From: Trueperaceae bacterium
GTDB taxonomy: Bacteria; Deinococcota; Deinococci; Deinococcales; Trueperaceae
NCBI GenBank assembly: GCA_036381035.1
Contig: DASVDQ010000100.1
Span: 1 to 44,598, forward strand
Direction of reading: 5' to 3'
DNA length: 44,598 nt
Both the position numbers and the translations under genes were made by a program. Of the stretch, positions 26,332 to 33,957 are shown one piece after another (position 1 is the first letter of the stretch; each line of letters starts with the position of its first letter). The notes below the pieces were generated by a model. It was not told the DNA's origin and made no database searches. It saw only the letters and a list, made by a program, of their open reading frames with translations.

Positions 26332-27774
26332 TCACAGGTACGACCGGCGGCGCGGCCGCACGCCGCGCAGCAGCCAGACCACGACGGCGAGGAGCAGCAG
26401 CGAGGCGCCGGTGAGCAGGGCGATCACGTGGTTCCACCAGGCGATCTCGATCACGGCCCGCGGCACCGACGCCAGGGCGAAGCGCAGGCCGTCGGCGACG
26501 GCGGCGAAGAGCCCCTGCGCCTGCGCGCCGAGGGGCAGCGCCGCCTCGTCGGGGACGGTGCGGCGGAGGCGGTCGAAGGCCCAGGCGCCCAGCGCCGAGC
26601 CGAAGACGATGGCTAGGCCCACGTTGCCGAGCCGCCACAGGCCGCGCGAGAAGCCGACGACGAGGACGAGCAGCACCGCCGCCAGCACGCCGGCGCCCAC
26701 GGTCCAGCGCGTGTAGCGGGCGCGGGCGGCCGCGCTGAACGCGTCGATCACGGGCGCGACGCCGCGCACGCGCTCGGCCTGGTCCTGCCGCGTGAGCTGC
26801 GCCGCCGCCAGCGCGCCGCCGCCCTGGTGGGCGCGCCTGGCCAGCGCGTCCATCACGGCGTCGTTGGCCTCCTCGGGGCTGAGCCCGGCGAGCTGCGAGG
26901 CGGGCAGGAGGCCGCTGAGGGCGTCGCCTCCAGGGTCGGCCTCGCCGGCCAGCACCTGGGCGGCCCCCGTGAGGCGCGCCTCGATCTCGCCGCGGCGGCC
27001 CAGGAGCAGCGACTGGAGCAGCGCGTGCACCTCGGCGCGGGCGCGCTGGTCGGCGCCCTCGACGAGCCGCGTGCGGAGGTTGGGGTTCGTGATCACCTGA
27101 CGGGCGGCGTCGATGCCGTCCGCCATGACCATGTCGGCGAGCTGGGAGACCACGGCGACGCCGATCTCGCGGTCGCTCATGCGCGCGAGGCGGTTGGGCG
27201 ACTCGTAGACGAACACGCCCACGACGGGCTGCACCAGCTCGCCGGGGTTCGCCGCCGCCTGGGCCGGCCAGTCGGCGAGGCGCGAGCCGTCGTCGAGGCC
27301 GGACGGCAGCATCGTCGCCTCGAGCGAGGCCCGCACCAGCGAGTCGATGGGGCCCTCCACCGCCGATCGCAGCTGCGCCCCGAGCTCGGGGTCGGCGACG
27401 GAGTCGAGCATCGCCTGCGCGCCGCCGGTGATGAGCCTGTCGGCGAGAACGCCGGCGATGCGGCTGACGGCCTGGTCGACGGTGAAGGTGGGCACCTCGG
27501 TGGGGTCGGCGAAGACCTCCACGCCGGGCAGGAGCGCCAGCGGCTCGCCGGGGACGTAGGCGGTGCCGGAGCGCACGCCGAGGTCCGCGGCGGCGCCGCC
27601 GGGCCGCAAGGTCAGCTCCAGCACGCTGCGGATGACGCTCACGCCCCGCTCCTCGGAGGCGAGCTGAGCCTGCGTGAACAGCAGCACGCCGGCCATCACG
27701 GTGAGAGCCAACAGCACCGCGCTGGCCCAAGTCACGTCGCGCTGCCACGCGCTCTGCCTTTCGGTTCGGTACAT
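26332..27774 (-). CDS. Unrecognised membrane protein, four to five TM segments
   Basis: The 480-residue protein has a TM helix at about 15-36 (VTWASAVLLALTVMAGVLLF), a long extracytoplasmic region of about 330 residues rich in Ala/Leu helices, and three C-terminal TM helices (WTVGAGVLAAVLLVLVVGF; LGNVGLAIVFGSALGAWAF; VIALLTGASLLLLAVVVWLL) before a basic tail. No catalytic motif is seen. ATG at 27774 follows TAGGAGG by 9 nt. TAATCT (27812-27817) gives a leader of about 30 nt. It is divergent from the TPR-like gene at 27841. I do not recognise a family. Confidence 0.75.
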   Translation of the reverse strand: MYRTERQSAWQRDVTWASAVLLALTVMAGVLLFTQAQLASEERGVSVIRSVLELTLRPGGAAADLGVRSGTAYVPGEPLALLPGVEVFADPTEVPTFTVDQAVSRIAGVLADRLITGGAQAMLDSVADPELGAQLRSAVEGPIDSLVRASLEATMLPSGLDDGSRLADWPAQAAANPGELVQPVVGVFVYESPNRLARMSDREIGVAVVSQLADMVMADGIDAARQVITNPNLRTRLVEGADQRARAEVHALLQSLLLGRRGEIEARLTGAAQVLAGEADPGGDALSGLLPASQLAGLSPEEANDAVMDALARRAHQGGGALAAAQLTRQDQAERVRGVAPVIDAFSAAARARYTRWTVGAGVLAAVLLVLVVGFSRGLWRLGNVGLAIVFGSALGAWAFDRLRRTVPDEAALPLGAQAQGLFAAVADGLRFALASVPRAVIEIAWWNHVIALLTGASLLLLAVVVWLLRGVRPRRRSYL

Positions 27775-27811
27775 CTGAGGCGGCCTCCTAGAGCCTGAGC
27801 TGCGCGTCGCC

Positions 27812-27817
27812 AGATTA
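27812..27817 (-). promoter_or_regulatory. -10 element of the membrane-protein gene
   Basis: TAATCT on the minus strand, with GGAGG (27784-27788) between it and the ATG at 27774. Confidence 0.45.
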
Positions 27818-27827
27818 CCGCGTTGCT

Positions 27828-27833
27828 TACCAT
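27828..27833 (+). promoter_or_regulatory. -10 element that fixes the start at 27841
   Basis: TACCAT is 7 nt before ATG 27841. The upstream in-frame ATG (27832) overlaps this element, so the shorter start is preferred. Confidence 0.5.
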
Positions 27834-27840
27834 GGAGCGG

Positions 27841-28935
27841 ATGGGCCTCTCGGCTAGCGTCGCCGTCTTCCCCCTCGGCGGACCGTTCCACACGCGCTGG
27901 CCGCGCTACAACGTCGTCCACGTGCGCGAGTCGCTGAAGGCCTTCGCGCCGCACGTCGTGGCGCTGGCGCCGCTGGCGCCCGGCGCCCTGGCCGACCCCG
28001 CCTGGCAGGACACCGACGAGCTGGCGCTGCCGCACACGGTGGTGCCGTGGGCGCGGAGCGCCGGCGTGCCCGTGGTGGAGGTGGGGCTGGCCGAGGACGA
28101 CCCCGACGACCCCGGCTTCGCGGGCGCCGGCGACGAGCTGAGGCGCTACCTGGAGATGTACGAGGACGGCCAGCTTCGTCTCCGCCGCCTCGACGCCGCC
28201 TGGGAGCCCGTGCGCGAGCTGCTCGCGCGCCCCCTCGACCTCGGCGCCGTCCTGGGCGAGCTGCTGCCCGCCGTGGAGCGCCAGCAGGCGCTCGCCCGCG
28301 AGCTCCTCGGCGAGGGACCGGGCGACGAGTGGCGCGACGCGCGGGCGGCCGTCGTGGCGAGCCGCGCCCTGGCGGCGGCGCGGTCGGCCGCCGGCGACGC
28401 GGACCCGGGGGCTACCGTGAGGCTGGCCTTGCTGGCTAGCTTGGAGGCGGTGCCCGCGCTCAGGCGGGCGCTGGGCGGCCGCGCGGTCGCCGCCGCGGGG
28501 GTGCGGGTGGAGATGGTGGAGCCGAGCCCTGTGGACGCCGGGGAGGAGGCGCGGGAGCGCGCCCTCATGGACGCCGCCCTGTCGGGCATGGGGGAGCCGG
28601 AGAGCCTGCTCCGCGGCCTGGCGGAGCTCGCCGCTCCCGAGGCCCGCTACCTCGAGGCGAACCTGCTCCTCGAGCTGGGGCGCTTGGACGAGGCGATCGC
28701 CAGGCTCGAGGGCCTGGTCGCTGGCGACTTCCACGAGCCCTACTACCTGCCCGGGTTCGCGCTGGCGCGTCTGGGACAGATGATGGACCTCGCGGCGCGC
28801 CGCGACGACGCTGTGCGATGCTACAGGGGAGTCATGGCGCTCTCCTACGCCCCCGCCGCCGCCAGGTCCGCGGCCACCGACGGCCTGGCCACCCCCTTCT
28901 CCCTCGCCGCCGACGCCGGCGCGCAGGGCGCCTGA
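27841..28935 (+). CDS. Uncharacterised cytosolic protein with TPR-like C-terminus
   Basis: The 364-residue protein has no signal peptide or TM segment. The first 90 residues look like an alpha/beta fold (ASVAVFPLGGPFHTRWPRYN, then VPVVEVGLAEDDPDD). The middle is helical, with ELLPAVERQQALARELLGE. Residues about 250-350 resemble tetratricopeptide repeats (EARYLEANLLLELGRLDEAI, MDLAARRDDAVRCYRGVMAL). The start at 27841 follows the TACCAT element. It precedes the GGDEF gene by 21 nt on the same strand, so the two are probably one operon. The family is not recognised. Confidence 0.7.
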   Translation: MGLSASVAVFPLGGPFHTRWPRYNVVHVRESLKAFAPHVVALAPLAPGALADPAWQDTDELALPHTVVPWARSAGVPVVEVGLAEDDPDDPGFAGAGDELRRYLEMYEDGQLRLRRLDAAWEPVRELLARPLDLGAVLGELLPAVERQQALARELLGEGPGDEWRDARAAVVASRALAAARSAAGDADPGATVRLALLASLEAVPALRRALGGRAVAAAGVRVEMVEPSPVDAGEEARERALMDAALSGMGEPESLLRGLAELAAPEARYLEANLLLELGRLDEAIARLEGLVAGDFHEPYYLPGFALARLGQMMDLAARRDDAVRCYRGVMALSYAPAAARSAATDGLATPFSLAADAGAQGA

Positions 28936-28956
28936 GGGCGAGCCCGGGAGGCGACG

Positions 28957-30621
28957 GTGAAGCGGGGGACCCTGATCCTCATAGGCGTGCTCGCCACTGT
29001 GACGGCGGGCACCCTGGCGACGGGCACCATGACGACGGTGGGGCTGCCGCTGACCGCGGCGACCGCTTTCGTGGGGATCGTGGCGTCGCGCCCGCGCGGT
29101 TGGGCCTGGCGCCTCGCCGCCGCCGGCTCCCTCGCCTGGCTGGCCGAGGAGGCGTTCTGGCTGCTCAAGCGCCTGGGCGGGGAGTGGGACGGCACGCTCT
29201 CCACCGACATCACCTACTTCGCCGGGTCGGTCCTGTGGGGCGCGGCCCTGCTCACGCTGCACGGCCGCCGCGTGCGCACGCGCCTGTGGCTGCTGATGCT
29301 GCCGGCCGTGGCGATCGTGGGCTGGATGCTCGTCGTGCGGGCGGCCGACAACGTGGCCATCCAGTTCCCCTACATCGACGCCGTCCTCCTCGTCCTCGCC
29401 GTGCCCGCGCTCGAGCCGGCGCTGCGTGGGCGCGCCTCGGAGGGGCGCGTGCTCATCGTCCTGGCGTTCCTCATCAGGGCCGTGGGCTCCGCGTCCTTCG
29501 TGTGGCTGTTCAGGGGCGGGGCCCTCGAGGAGGGCGCCGCGCTGGTGTGGCTCCTCTCCTACGGCGCCCTGGCCCTGGGCGCGCGGCTGGAGATAAGCGG
29601 CGAGCCGGCCGAGCTCTTCGTGGCCAGCACGTCGGTGGTGCTGCTGGAGACCGTCGCCGGCACGGTGGTGGCCGCCGTGCTGCGCATGGGCAAACCCCTC
29701 GACTCCGTCTCCGGCGGCGTGCTCCTGCTGCTCGCCTACTGCCAGCTCGTGGTGCTGATGCTGATCGTCTACACGCAGCGCCTCCGCTACTCGTCGGCCG
29801 ACAGGGAGCTGAGCGCCTGGGGCGAGCTCGTCGCCGACCTCGGCACCGGGGACGGCACCGGCGACGACCGCGCCCACGCGCAGGCGCGCTTCCTGCGGGC
29901 CCTGCGCGAGCGGCTGCCCGGCCTGCGCGGGCTGGTGCTGCACGAGGAGCAGGACGTGCTGGTGGGCGAGCGCGGCTCGTACTCCTACCCCCTGGTCGCC
30001 GGCGGCACCGAGGTCGCGCGCCTGCAGTTCGCCGGCCAGCCGCGCGAGCTCGACGTCCTCGACGCCGTCGCGCCGTTCCTCGCCGGGCGCCTGCGGCAGT
30101 CGCAGCTCGCGGCCGCGTGGGCCGACCAGGCGCTCAGCGACCCGCTCACCGGGATCTTGAACCGCCGCGGCTTCGCCGTCAGGGCTGGCCGCCTCGTCGG
30201 CCGGTCGCGGGCCGACGCCGTGCCGATGTGCGTGGCCATGCTCGACCTCGACCTCTTCAAGCGCGTCAACGACTTCTACGGGCACGCCGTCGGCGACGAG
30301 GCGCTCCGCGCGCTCTCGAACGTGCTGCGCCGCAACCTCAGGCCCGACGACCTCGCGGTCAGGTGGGGCGGCGAGGAGTTCGTCGTCGTGCTCTTCGACG
30401 CCGACAGGGAGGTGGCCGTCGACGTCATCAGGCGCGTGCGCTCCGACCTCAAGGAGCGCAAGCTCCACCCCATCGAGTGGTCGCTGACGTTCTCCGCCGG
30501 CCTCGCCGGCGGCGGCGTGCCGGCGAGCCTCGCCGAGCTCGAGCTGTGGATCGAGGAGGCGGACGCGGCCCTGAGGCGCGCCAAGGCGGCGGGCCGCGAC
30601 CGCTACGAGGTGGTGGCGTAG
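28957..30621 (+). CDS. Multi-TM diguanylate cyclase with GAF-like and GGDEF domains
   Basis: The 554-residue protein has about nine hydrophobic helices in residues 1-275, an unassigned sensory module. A GAF-like region follows (about 305-390: FLRALRERLPGLRGLVLHEE, YSYPLVAGGTEVARLQF), then a GGDEF domain (about 395-554). The active site is GGEEF (471-475); substrate motifs DPLTGILNRRGF and DLDLFKRVNDFYGHAVGDEAL are intact. An inhibitory RxxD site (R462-D465) sits five residues before GGEEF, predicting product feedback. It makes cyclic di-GMP from two GTP. GTG at 28957 follows GGGAGG. No EAL/HD-GYP enzyme or obvious riboswitch is nearby. Confidence 0.88.
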   Translation: MKRGTLILIGVLATVTAGTLATGTMTTVGLPLTAATAFVGIVASRPRGWAWRLAAAGSLAWLAEEAFWLLKRLGGEWDGTLSTDITYFAGSVLWGAALLTLHGRRVRTRLWLLMLPAVAIVGWMLVVRAADNVAIQFPYIDAVLLVLAVPALEPALRGRASEGRVLIVLAFLIRAVGSASFVWLFRGGALEEGAALVWLLSYGALALGARLEISGEPAELFVASTSVVLLETVAGTVVAAVLRMGKPLDSVSGGVLLLLAYCQLVVLMLIVYTQRLRYSSADRELSAWGELVADLGTGDGTGDDRAHAQARFLRALRERLPGLRGLVLHEEQDVLVGERGSYSYPLVAGGTEVARLQFAGQPRELDVLDAVAPFLAGRLRQSQLAAAWADQALSDPLTGILNRRGFAVRAGRLVGRSRADAVPMCVAMLDLDLFKRVNDFYGHAVGDEALRALSNVLRRNLRPDDLAVRWGGEEFVVVLFDADREVAVDVIRRVRSDLKERKLHPIEWSLTFSAGLAGGGVPASLAELELWIEEADAALRRAKAAGRDRYEVVA

Positions 30622-30655
30622 GCGCACCGTCCGCCCCGGACCGGCCGCTGGCCGA

Positions 30656-30690
30656 GCGGGAGCGCGAGGCGAAGGGCGCTCGCCTCCCGC
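30656..30690 (+). terminator. Candidate hairpin terminator after the GGDEF gene
   Basis: Outer stem GCGGGA/TCCCGC encloses inner stem GGCGA/TCGCC with an asymmetric bulge, 35 nt downstream of the stop codon. It is GC-rich without a U-tract. The rest of the 136-bp gap has no other structure beyond the next promoter. Confidence 0.4.
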
Positions 30691-30743
30691 CGAGGACCCC
30701 GGCACCTGCGCGCCGAACCGCGCACGACCCCCGCTCATCGGGC

Positions 30744-30749
30744 TATCAT
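30744..30749 (+). promoter_or_regulatory. -10 element, leaderless gene at 30758
   Basis: TATCAT (5/6 to consensus) is 8 nt before the ATG. Confidence 0.55.
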
Positions 30750-30757
30750 GCGGGCTC

Positions 30758-31081
30758 ATGAGGGAGCTCCTCTACGACGCGGCCAAGCACTACCGCCACG
30801 GCCGCGCCCTCGCCGAGCGCGGCGACGTCCGCGGCGCCATGCAGGCGTACCGCGAGGCGCTGAAGGACCTCCACGCCGTCAAGCCGCAGCGCATGCGCGA
30901 CGTACTGCTCGCGCAGGTCTACCTGTCGCGCTACGTCATAGGCCGCGAGGTCGACAGCCGACGCGCCGACAGCGACCTCCGCATCGGCTACTCGTACGCG
31001 CGCACGACGCACGAGCCGCACGTGAGGCAGCTCGCCGAGGAGCTCTGGCGCCAGCGGGCCCCGGCGGAGCGCGAAGGGTAG
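30758..31081 (+). CDS. Small TPR-like helical protein
   Basis: The 107-residue soluble, all-helical protein contains one TPR-like helix pair (YDAAKHYRHGRALAERGDVR then GAMQAYREALKDLH). A second helical segment follows (MRDVLLAQVYLSRYVIGREV; HEPHVRQLAEELWRQR). It is highly charged, with no cysteine and no catalytic motif. The clean TATCAT promoter 8 nt upstream and G/C third codon positions support a real gene. It is followed 30 nt later by the M20 peptidase, which has its own -10. I cannot assign a family or function. Confidence 0.7.
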   Translation: MRELLYDAAKHYRHGRALAERGDVRGAMQAYREALKDLHAVKPQRMRDVLLAQVYLSRYVIGREVDSRRADSDLRIGYSYARTTHEPHVRQLAEELWRQRAPAEREG

Positions 31082-31098
31082 GCCGGTCGGCGCGGCGT

Positions 31099-31104
31099 TA
31101 GCAT
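31099..31104 (+). promoter_or_regulatory. -10 element, leaderless M20 peptidase
   Basis: TAGCAT is 7 nt before ATG 31112. The ATG at 31103 is embedded in it and so is unlikely to be the start. The 18-nt stretch 31093-31110 is identical to 33937-33954 before trkA. Confidence 0.55.
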
Positions 31105-31111
31105 GGCCGCC

Positions 31112-32254
31112 ATGGCCAGCACCGTCACCATCGCGGACGCCATGGACGCCCGCGACGCCTACCTCGCGACACTGAGAGACCTCGTCGAGCACGAGAGCCC
31201 CACCGGCGACAAGCGCGCCGTCGACGCGCTCGGCGGCCGGCTGGAGCGCGTCCTGACCGAGCGGGGCTGGAGCGTGCGGCGGCACGAGCGGGAGCGCGTC
31301 GGCGACGTGCTCCAGGCGACCCGCCGCGGGGCCGGCGGGCCCTCGACGCTGCTCCTCGCCCACATGGACACCGTGTGGCCCCTGGGCACGCTGGAGCGCA
31401 TGCCCGTGAGGGACGACGGCGAGCGCTTCTGGGGACCCGGCTCGCTCGACATGAAGGCCGGCATCGCCACCGCTGTCCACGCCGTCGACCTGCTGACGGC
31501 CAAGGGAGCCGCGCCGGCCGGCGACGTGACGCTGCTCGTGACCACAGACGAGGAGACGGGCAGCCACCACTCGCGCGACCTGATCGAGGAGCTGGCGCGC
31601 GAGCACGACCGCGTCCTCGTGCTCGAGCCGGGCCGGGACGACGGCGCCCTGAAGGTCGGGCGGAAGGGCGTCGGCGGCTACACGGTCACGTTCCAGGGCC
31701 GCAGCGCCCACGCCGGCAACGACCCGGCGGGCGGCGCCAGCGCGCTGCGGGAGCTCGCGCACTTCCTGCTGTTCGTCGAGGACCTCGCCGACGGCGTGGC
31801 CGGCACGACCGTGAACCTCACGGTCGCGAGGGGCGGCATGGCGTCCAACGTGATCGCCGAGGAGGCCGTCGGCACCGTGGACCTGCGCGTTCTCAAGGCC
31901 TCGGAGGCCGAGCGCGTGGACGCGGCGGTGCGCGGCTACCGGCCGCGCGACGAGCGCGTGGCGGTGTCCGTCGCGGGCGGGCTGAACCGGCCGCCGCTCG
32001 AGCAGACGCCCGGGAACGCCGCGCTGTTCGCTTCCGCGGTCGCGGCGGGGCGGGCGCTCGGCCTCGAGGTGACTGGCGCCGTAGTGGGCGGCGGCTCCGA
32101 CGGGAACTTCACCTCGGCGCTCGGCGTCCCCACGCTCGACGGGCTCGGCTCCGTGGGCGGCGGACCGCACGCGCGCGACGAGCACGTGCACGTCGCCAAG
32201 ACGTTGGAGCGCGTCGCCCTGCTCGCCGGGCTGCTCGCCGGCGCCGGCTCCTGA
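31112..32254 (+). CDS. M20-family metallopeptidase (glutamate carboxypeptidase/deacylase type)
   Basis: The 380-residue dizinc hydrolase shows LLAHMDTVWP (metal His and following Asp), GPGSLDMKAGIATAVHA (bridging Asp), VTTDEETGSHHSRDL (catalytic and metal Glu pair) and a dimerisation lid (GGYTVTFQGRSAHAGNDPAG). It ends with the last metal His in GGGPHARDEHVHV. These fit the carboxypeptidase G2-like branch, which removes C-terminal glutamate or deacylates N-acyl amino acids. No signal peptide is seen, so it is cytosolic. Substrate is uncertain. Confidence 0.88.
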   Translation: MASTVTIADAMDARDAYLATLRDLVEHESPTGDKRAVDALGGRLERVLTERGWSVRRHERERVGDVLQATRRGAGGPSTLLLAHMDTVWPLGTLERMPVRDDGERFWGPGSLDMKAGIATAVHAVDLLTAKGAAPAGDVTLLVTTDEETGSHHSRDLIEELAREHDRVLVLEPGRDDGALKVGRKGVGGYTVTFQGRSAHAGNDPAGGASALRELAHFLLFVEDLADGVAGTTVNLTVARGGMASNVIAEEAVGTVDLRVLKASEAERVDAAVRGYRPRDERVAVSVAGGLNRPPLEQTPGNAALFASAVAAGRALGLEVTGAVVGGGSDGNFTSALGVPTLDGLGSVGGGPHARDEHVHVAKTLERVALLAGLLAGAGS

Positions 32255-32264
32255 GCACCGCCCC

Positions 32265-33860
32265 ATGAGCCGGGCCGGGCCGGGCGGCGCCGCGCCGCTG
32301 TTCGCCGTCGCCGCGTGCGGGGCGCTGCTGACGCTGGCGCTGCCGCCCACCGGCGCGTGGCCGGCGGCGGCGGCACTGGCCGGCGCGTTCGCGGCGTCCG
32401 CCAACGCCCGCCGCGGCGCGCGGGCGTTCGCCATCGGCTTCTGGTTCGGCCTCCCCTTCTTCGCGATCTACCTGGCCTGGCTGCCCGCCTCGCTGGGGGA
32501 CCTCCTGGGGCCGGCGTTCTGGGCGCTGTTCCCGCTCCTGGTGCTGGCCCTCGCCTGCGTCTGGGGAGGCACCACCTGGCTGTCGTGGCGCGCCGCGGGC
32601 GGCGGCGGGCGGCGCACCCTCTGGTTCCTGCCCGTCGCCTGGGTGGCCGTGGAGTGGGCCAGGACGCAGGGCTACCTCGCCTTCCCCTGGGGCGCCCTCG
32701 GCTACGCCTGGCTCGACACGCCCGTCGCGCAGCTCGCCAGCGTGGGCGGCGTCTACCTGCTGGGCCTGCTCGTGACCGTCCCCGCCGCGCTGCTGGCGCT
32801 GCCGCTGGTGGCGCCGCGGTCGTCGCTGGGCCCGCCCTCGCCGCGGCTGCTCCTCGCCCCGGCGGCGGCGCTGCTCGTCGTCGCCGCTTCCTGGGCGGCG
32901 GGGTCCGACGTGGGGGCGTCCGCCGAGGCGGGCCTGCGGCCGGCCACCCGCCTGGCGCTGCTGGTGCAGGGGAACGTCGACGCGTTCGGGCGCGCCAGCG
33001 GGGCGGCGCACGACCTGCGCGTGCACCTCGAGCTCACCAGGGGCGCCGTGGCGGACGCGCGCGCGGCGAGGACCCCGCCCTACGACCTCGTCGTGTGGCC
33101 GGAGGGCGCGGTGATCGGCTACCAGATGGACGGTGCGGCCGCGGCGGCGCTGCACGAGGAGATCACGGGCGCGGCGCCGGGAGCGGCGTTCGTCGTCGGA
33201 GGCAGGGCCTACGAGGACGGCCTGTCGTTCAACAGCCTCTACTCCCTGGCCGGCGGCCGGCTCCTGGGCCGCTACGACAAGCACTACCTCGTGCCGTTCG
33301 GCGAGCGCTGGCCGCTGCAGGGGTCCCTGCCGTGGCTGTACGAGCGCGTGTTCGGGCTCTTCGGCCTCCCGCCGCTGGCCGGCACGGCGCCGGGGGAGGC
33401 GCCGCGGCCGCTCGACACCCCGCTCGGCCCCGTGGCGGCCTTCGTCTGCTACGAGTCGGTGTTCCCGCAGGTGCAGCGCGCCCAGGTCGCCGCCGGCGCC
33501 AGGCTGCTCGTCCTCGGCACGAACGACGCCTGGTTCGCCCGCGGCGCCGGCGCCGAGCAGCACTTCGACATGGGCCGCCTGCGCGCGATCGAGACGCGCC
33601 GCTGGCTCCTGCGCGCCGGCAACGACGGGGTCACCGCCTCCGTGGACCCCCTGGGCCGCACGGTCACGCGCCTGGAGCGCGGCGTCGCCGGCACCCTGGC
33701 GGCGCCGTTCGCCCTCGAGGATGGCCTCACCGCGTGGGTGCGCCACGGGCACCTCACGCCCTACCTCCTGGGCGCCTACCTCGTCGCGTCCCTGGCCGCC
33801 CTGCAGGCCGCGCGGCCGCGCGAGGGCGGACGCGTCGCGGACCGCCTGCGGCGGCGCTAG
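32265..33860 (+). CDS. lnt: Apolipoprotein N-acyltransferase
   Basis: The 531-residue inner-membrane enzyme adds the third acyl chain to the N-terminal Cys of lipoproteins. About six TM helices precede a nitrilase-fold domain. The catalytic triad is Glu280 (VVWPEGAV), Lys339 (YDKHYLVPFGERWP) and Cys395 (FVCYESVFP), with spacings close to E. coli Lnt. FPWGALGYAWLDTPVAQLAS is also typical. Its presence supports a double-membrane cell that makes triacylated lipoproteins, such as the one at 37821. ATG at 32265 is 11 nt after the peptidase stop and lacks a clear ribosome-binding site. Confidence 0.93.
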   Translation: MSRAGPGGAAPLFAVAACGALLTLALPPTGAWPAAAALAGAFAASANARRGARAFAIGFWFGLPFFAIYLAWLPASLGDLLGPAFWALFPLLVLALACVWGGTTWLSWRAAGGGGRRTLWFLPVAWVAVEWARTQGYLAFPWGALGYAWLDTPVAQLASVGGVYLLGLLVTVPAALLALPLVAPRSSLGPPSPRLLLAPAAALLVVAASWAAGSDVGASAEAGLRPATRLALLVQGNVDAFGRASGAAHDLRVHLELTRGAVADARAARTPPYDLVVWPEGAVIGYQMDGAAAAALHEEITGAAPGAAFVVGGRAYEDGLSFNSLYSLAGGRLLGRYDKHYLVPFGERWPLQGSLPWLYERVFGLFGLPPLAGTAPGEAPRPLDTPLGPVAAFVCYESVFPQVQRAQVAAGARLLVLGTNDAWFARGAGAEQHFDMGRLRAIETRRWLLRAGNDGVTASVDPLGRTVTRLERGVAGTLAAPFALEDGLTAWVRHGHLTPYLLGAYLVASLAALQAARPREGGRVADRLRRR

Positions 33861-33942
33861 TGGCCGGGTCCCGCAGGACCTCCCGACCGTCCCAGCAGGC
33901 GTCCGCGGCCGGCGACCCGGCGCCGGTCGGGGCCGCCGGCGT

Positions 33943-33948
33943 TAGCAT
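33943..33948 (+). promoter_or_regulatory. -10 element of trkA
   Basis: TAGCAT is 9 nt before the ATG at 33958, at most a very short leader. Confidence 0.5.
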
Positions 33949-33957
33949 GGCCGCGCC

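Noticed and set aside
26332..30759. 4.4-kb minus-strand open frame extending through the TPR-like and GGDEF genes
   Set aside because: Only the part after ATG 27774 has a promoter, a ribosome-binding site and TM helices. The upstream extension is antisense to well-supported genes.
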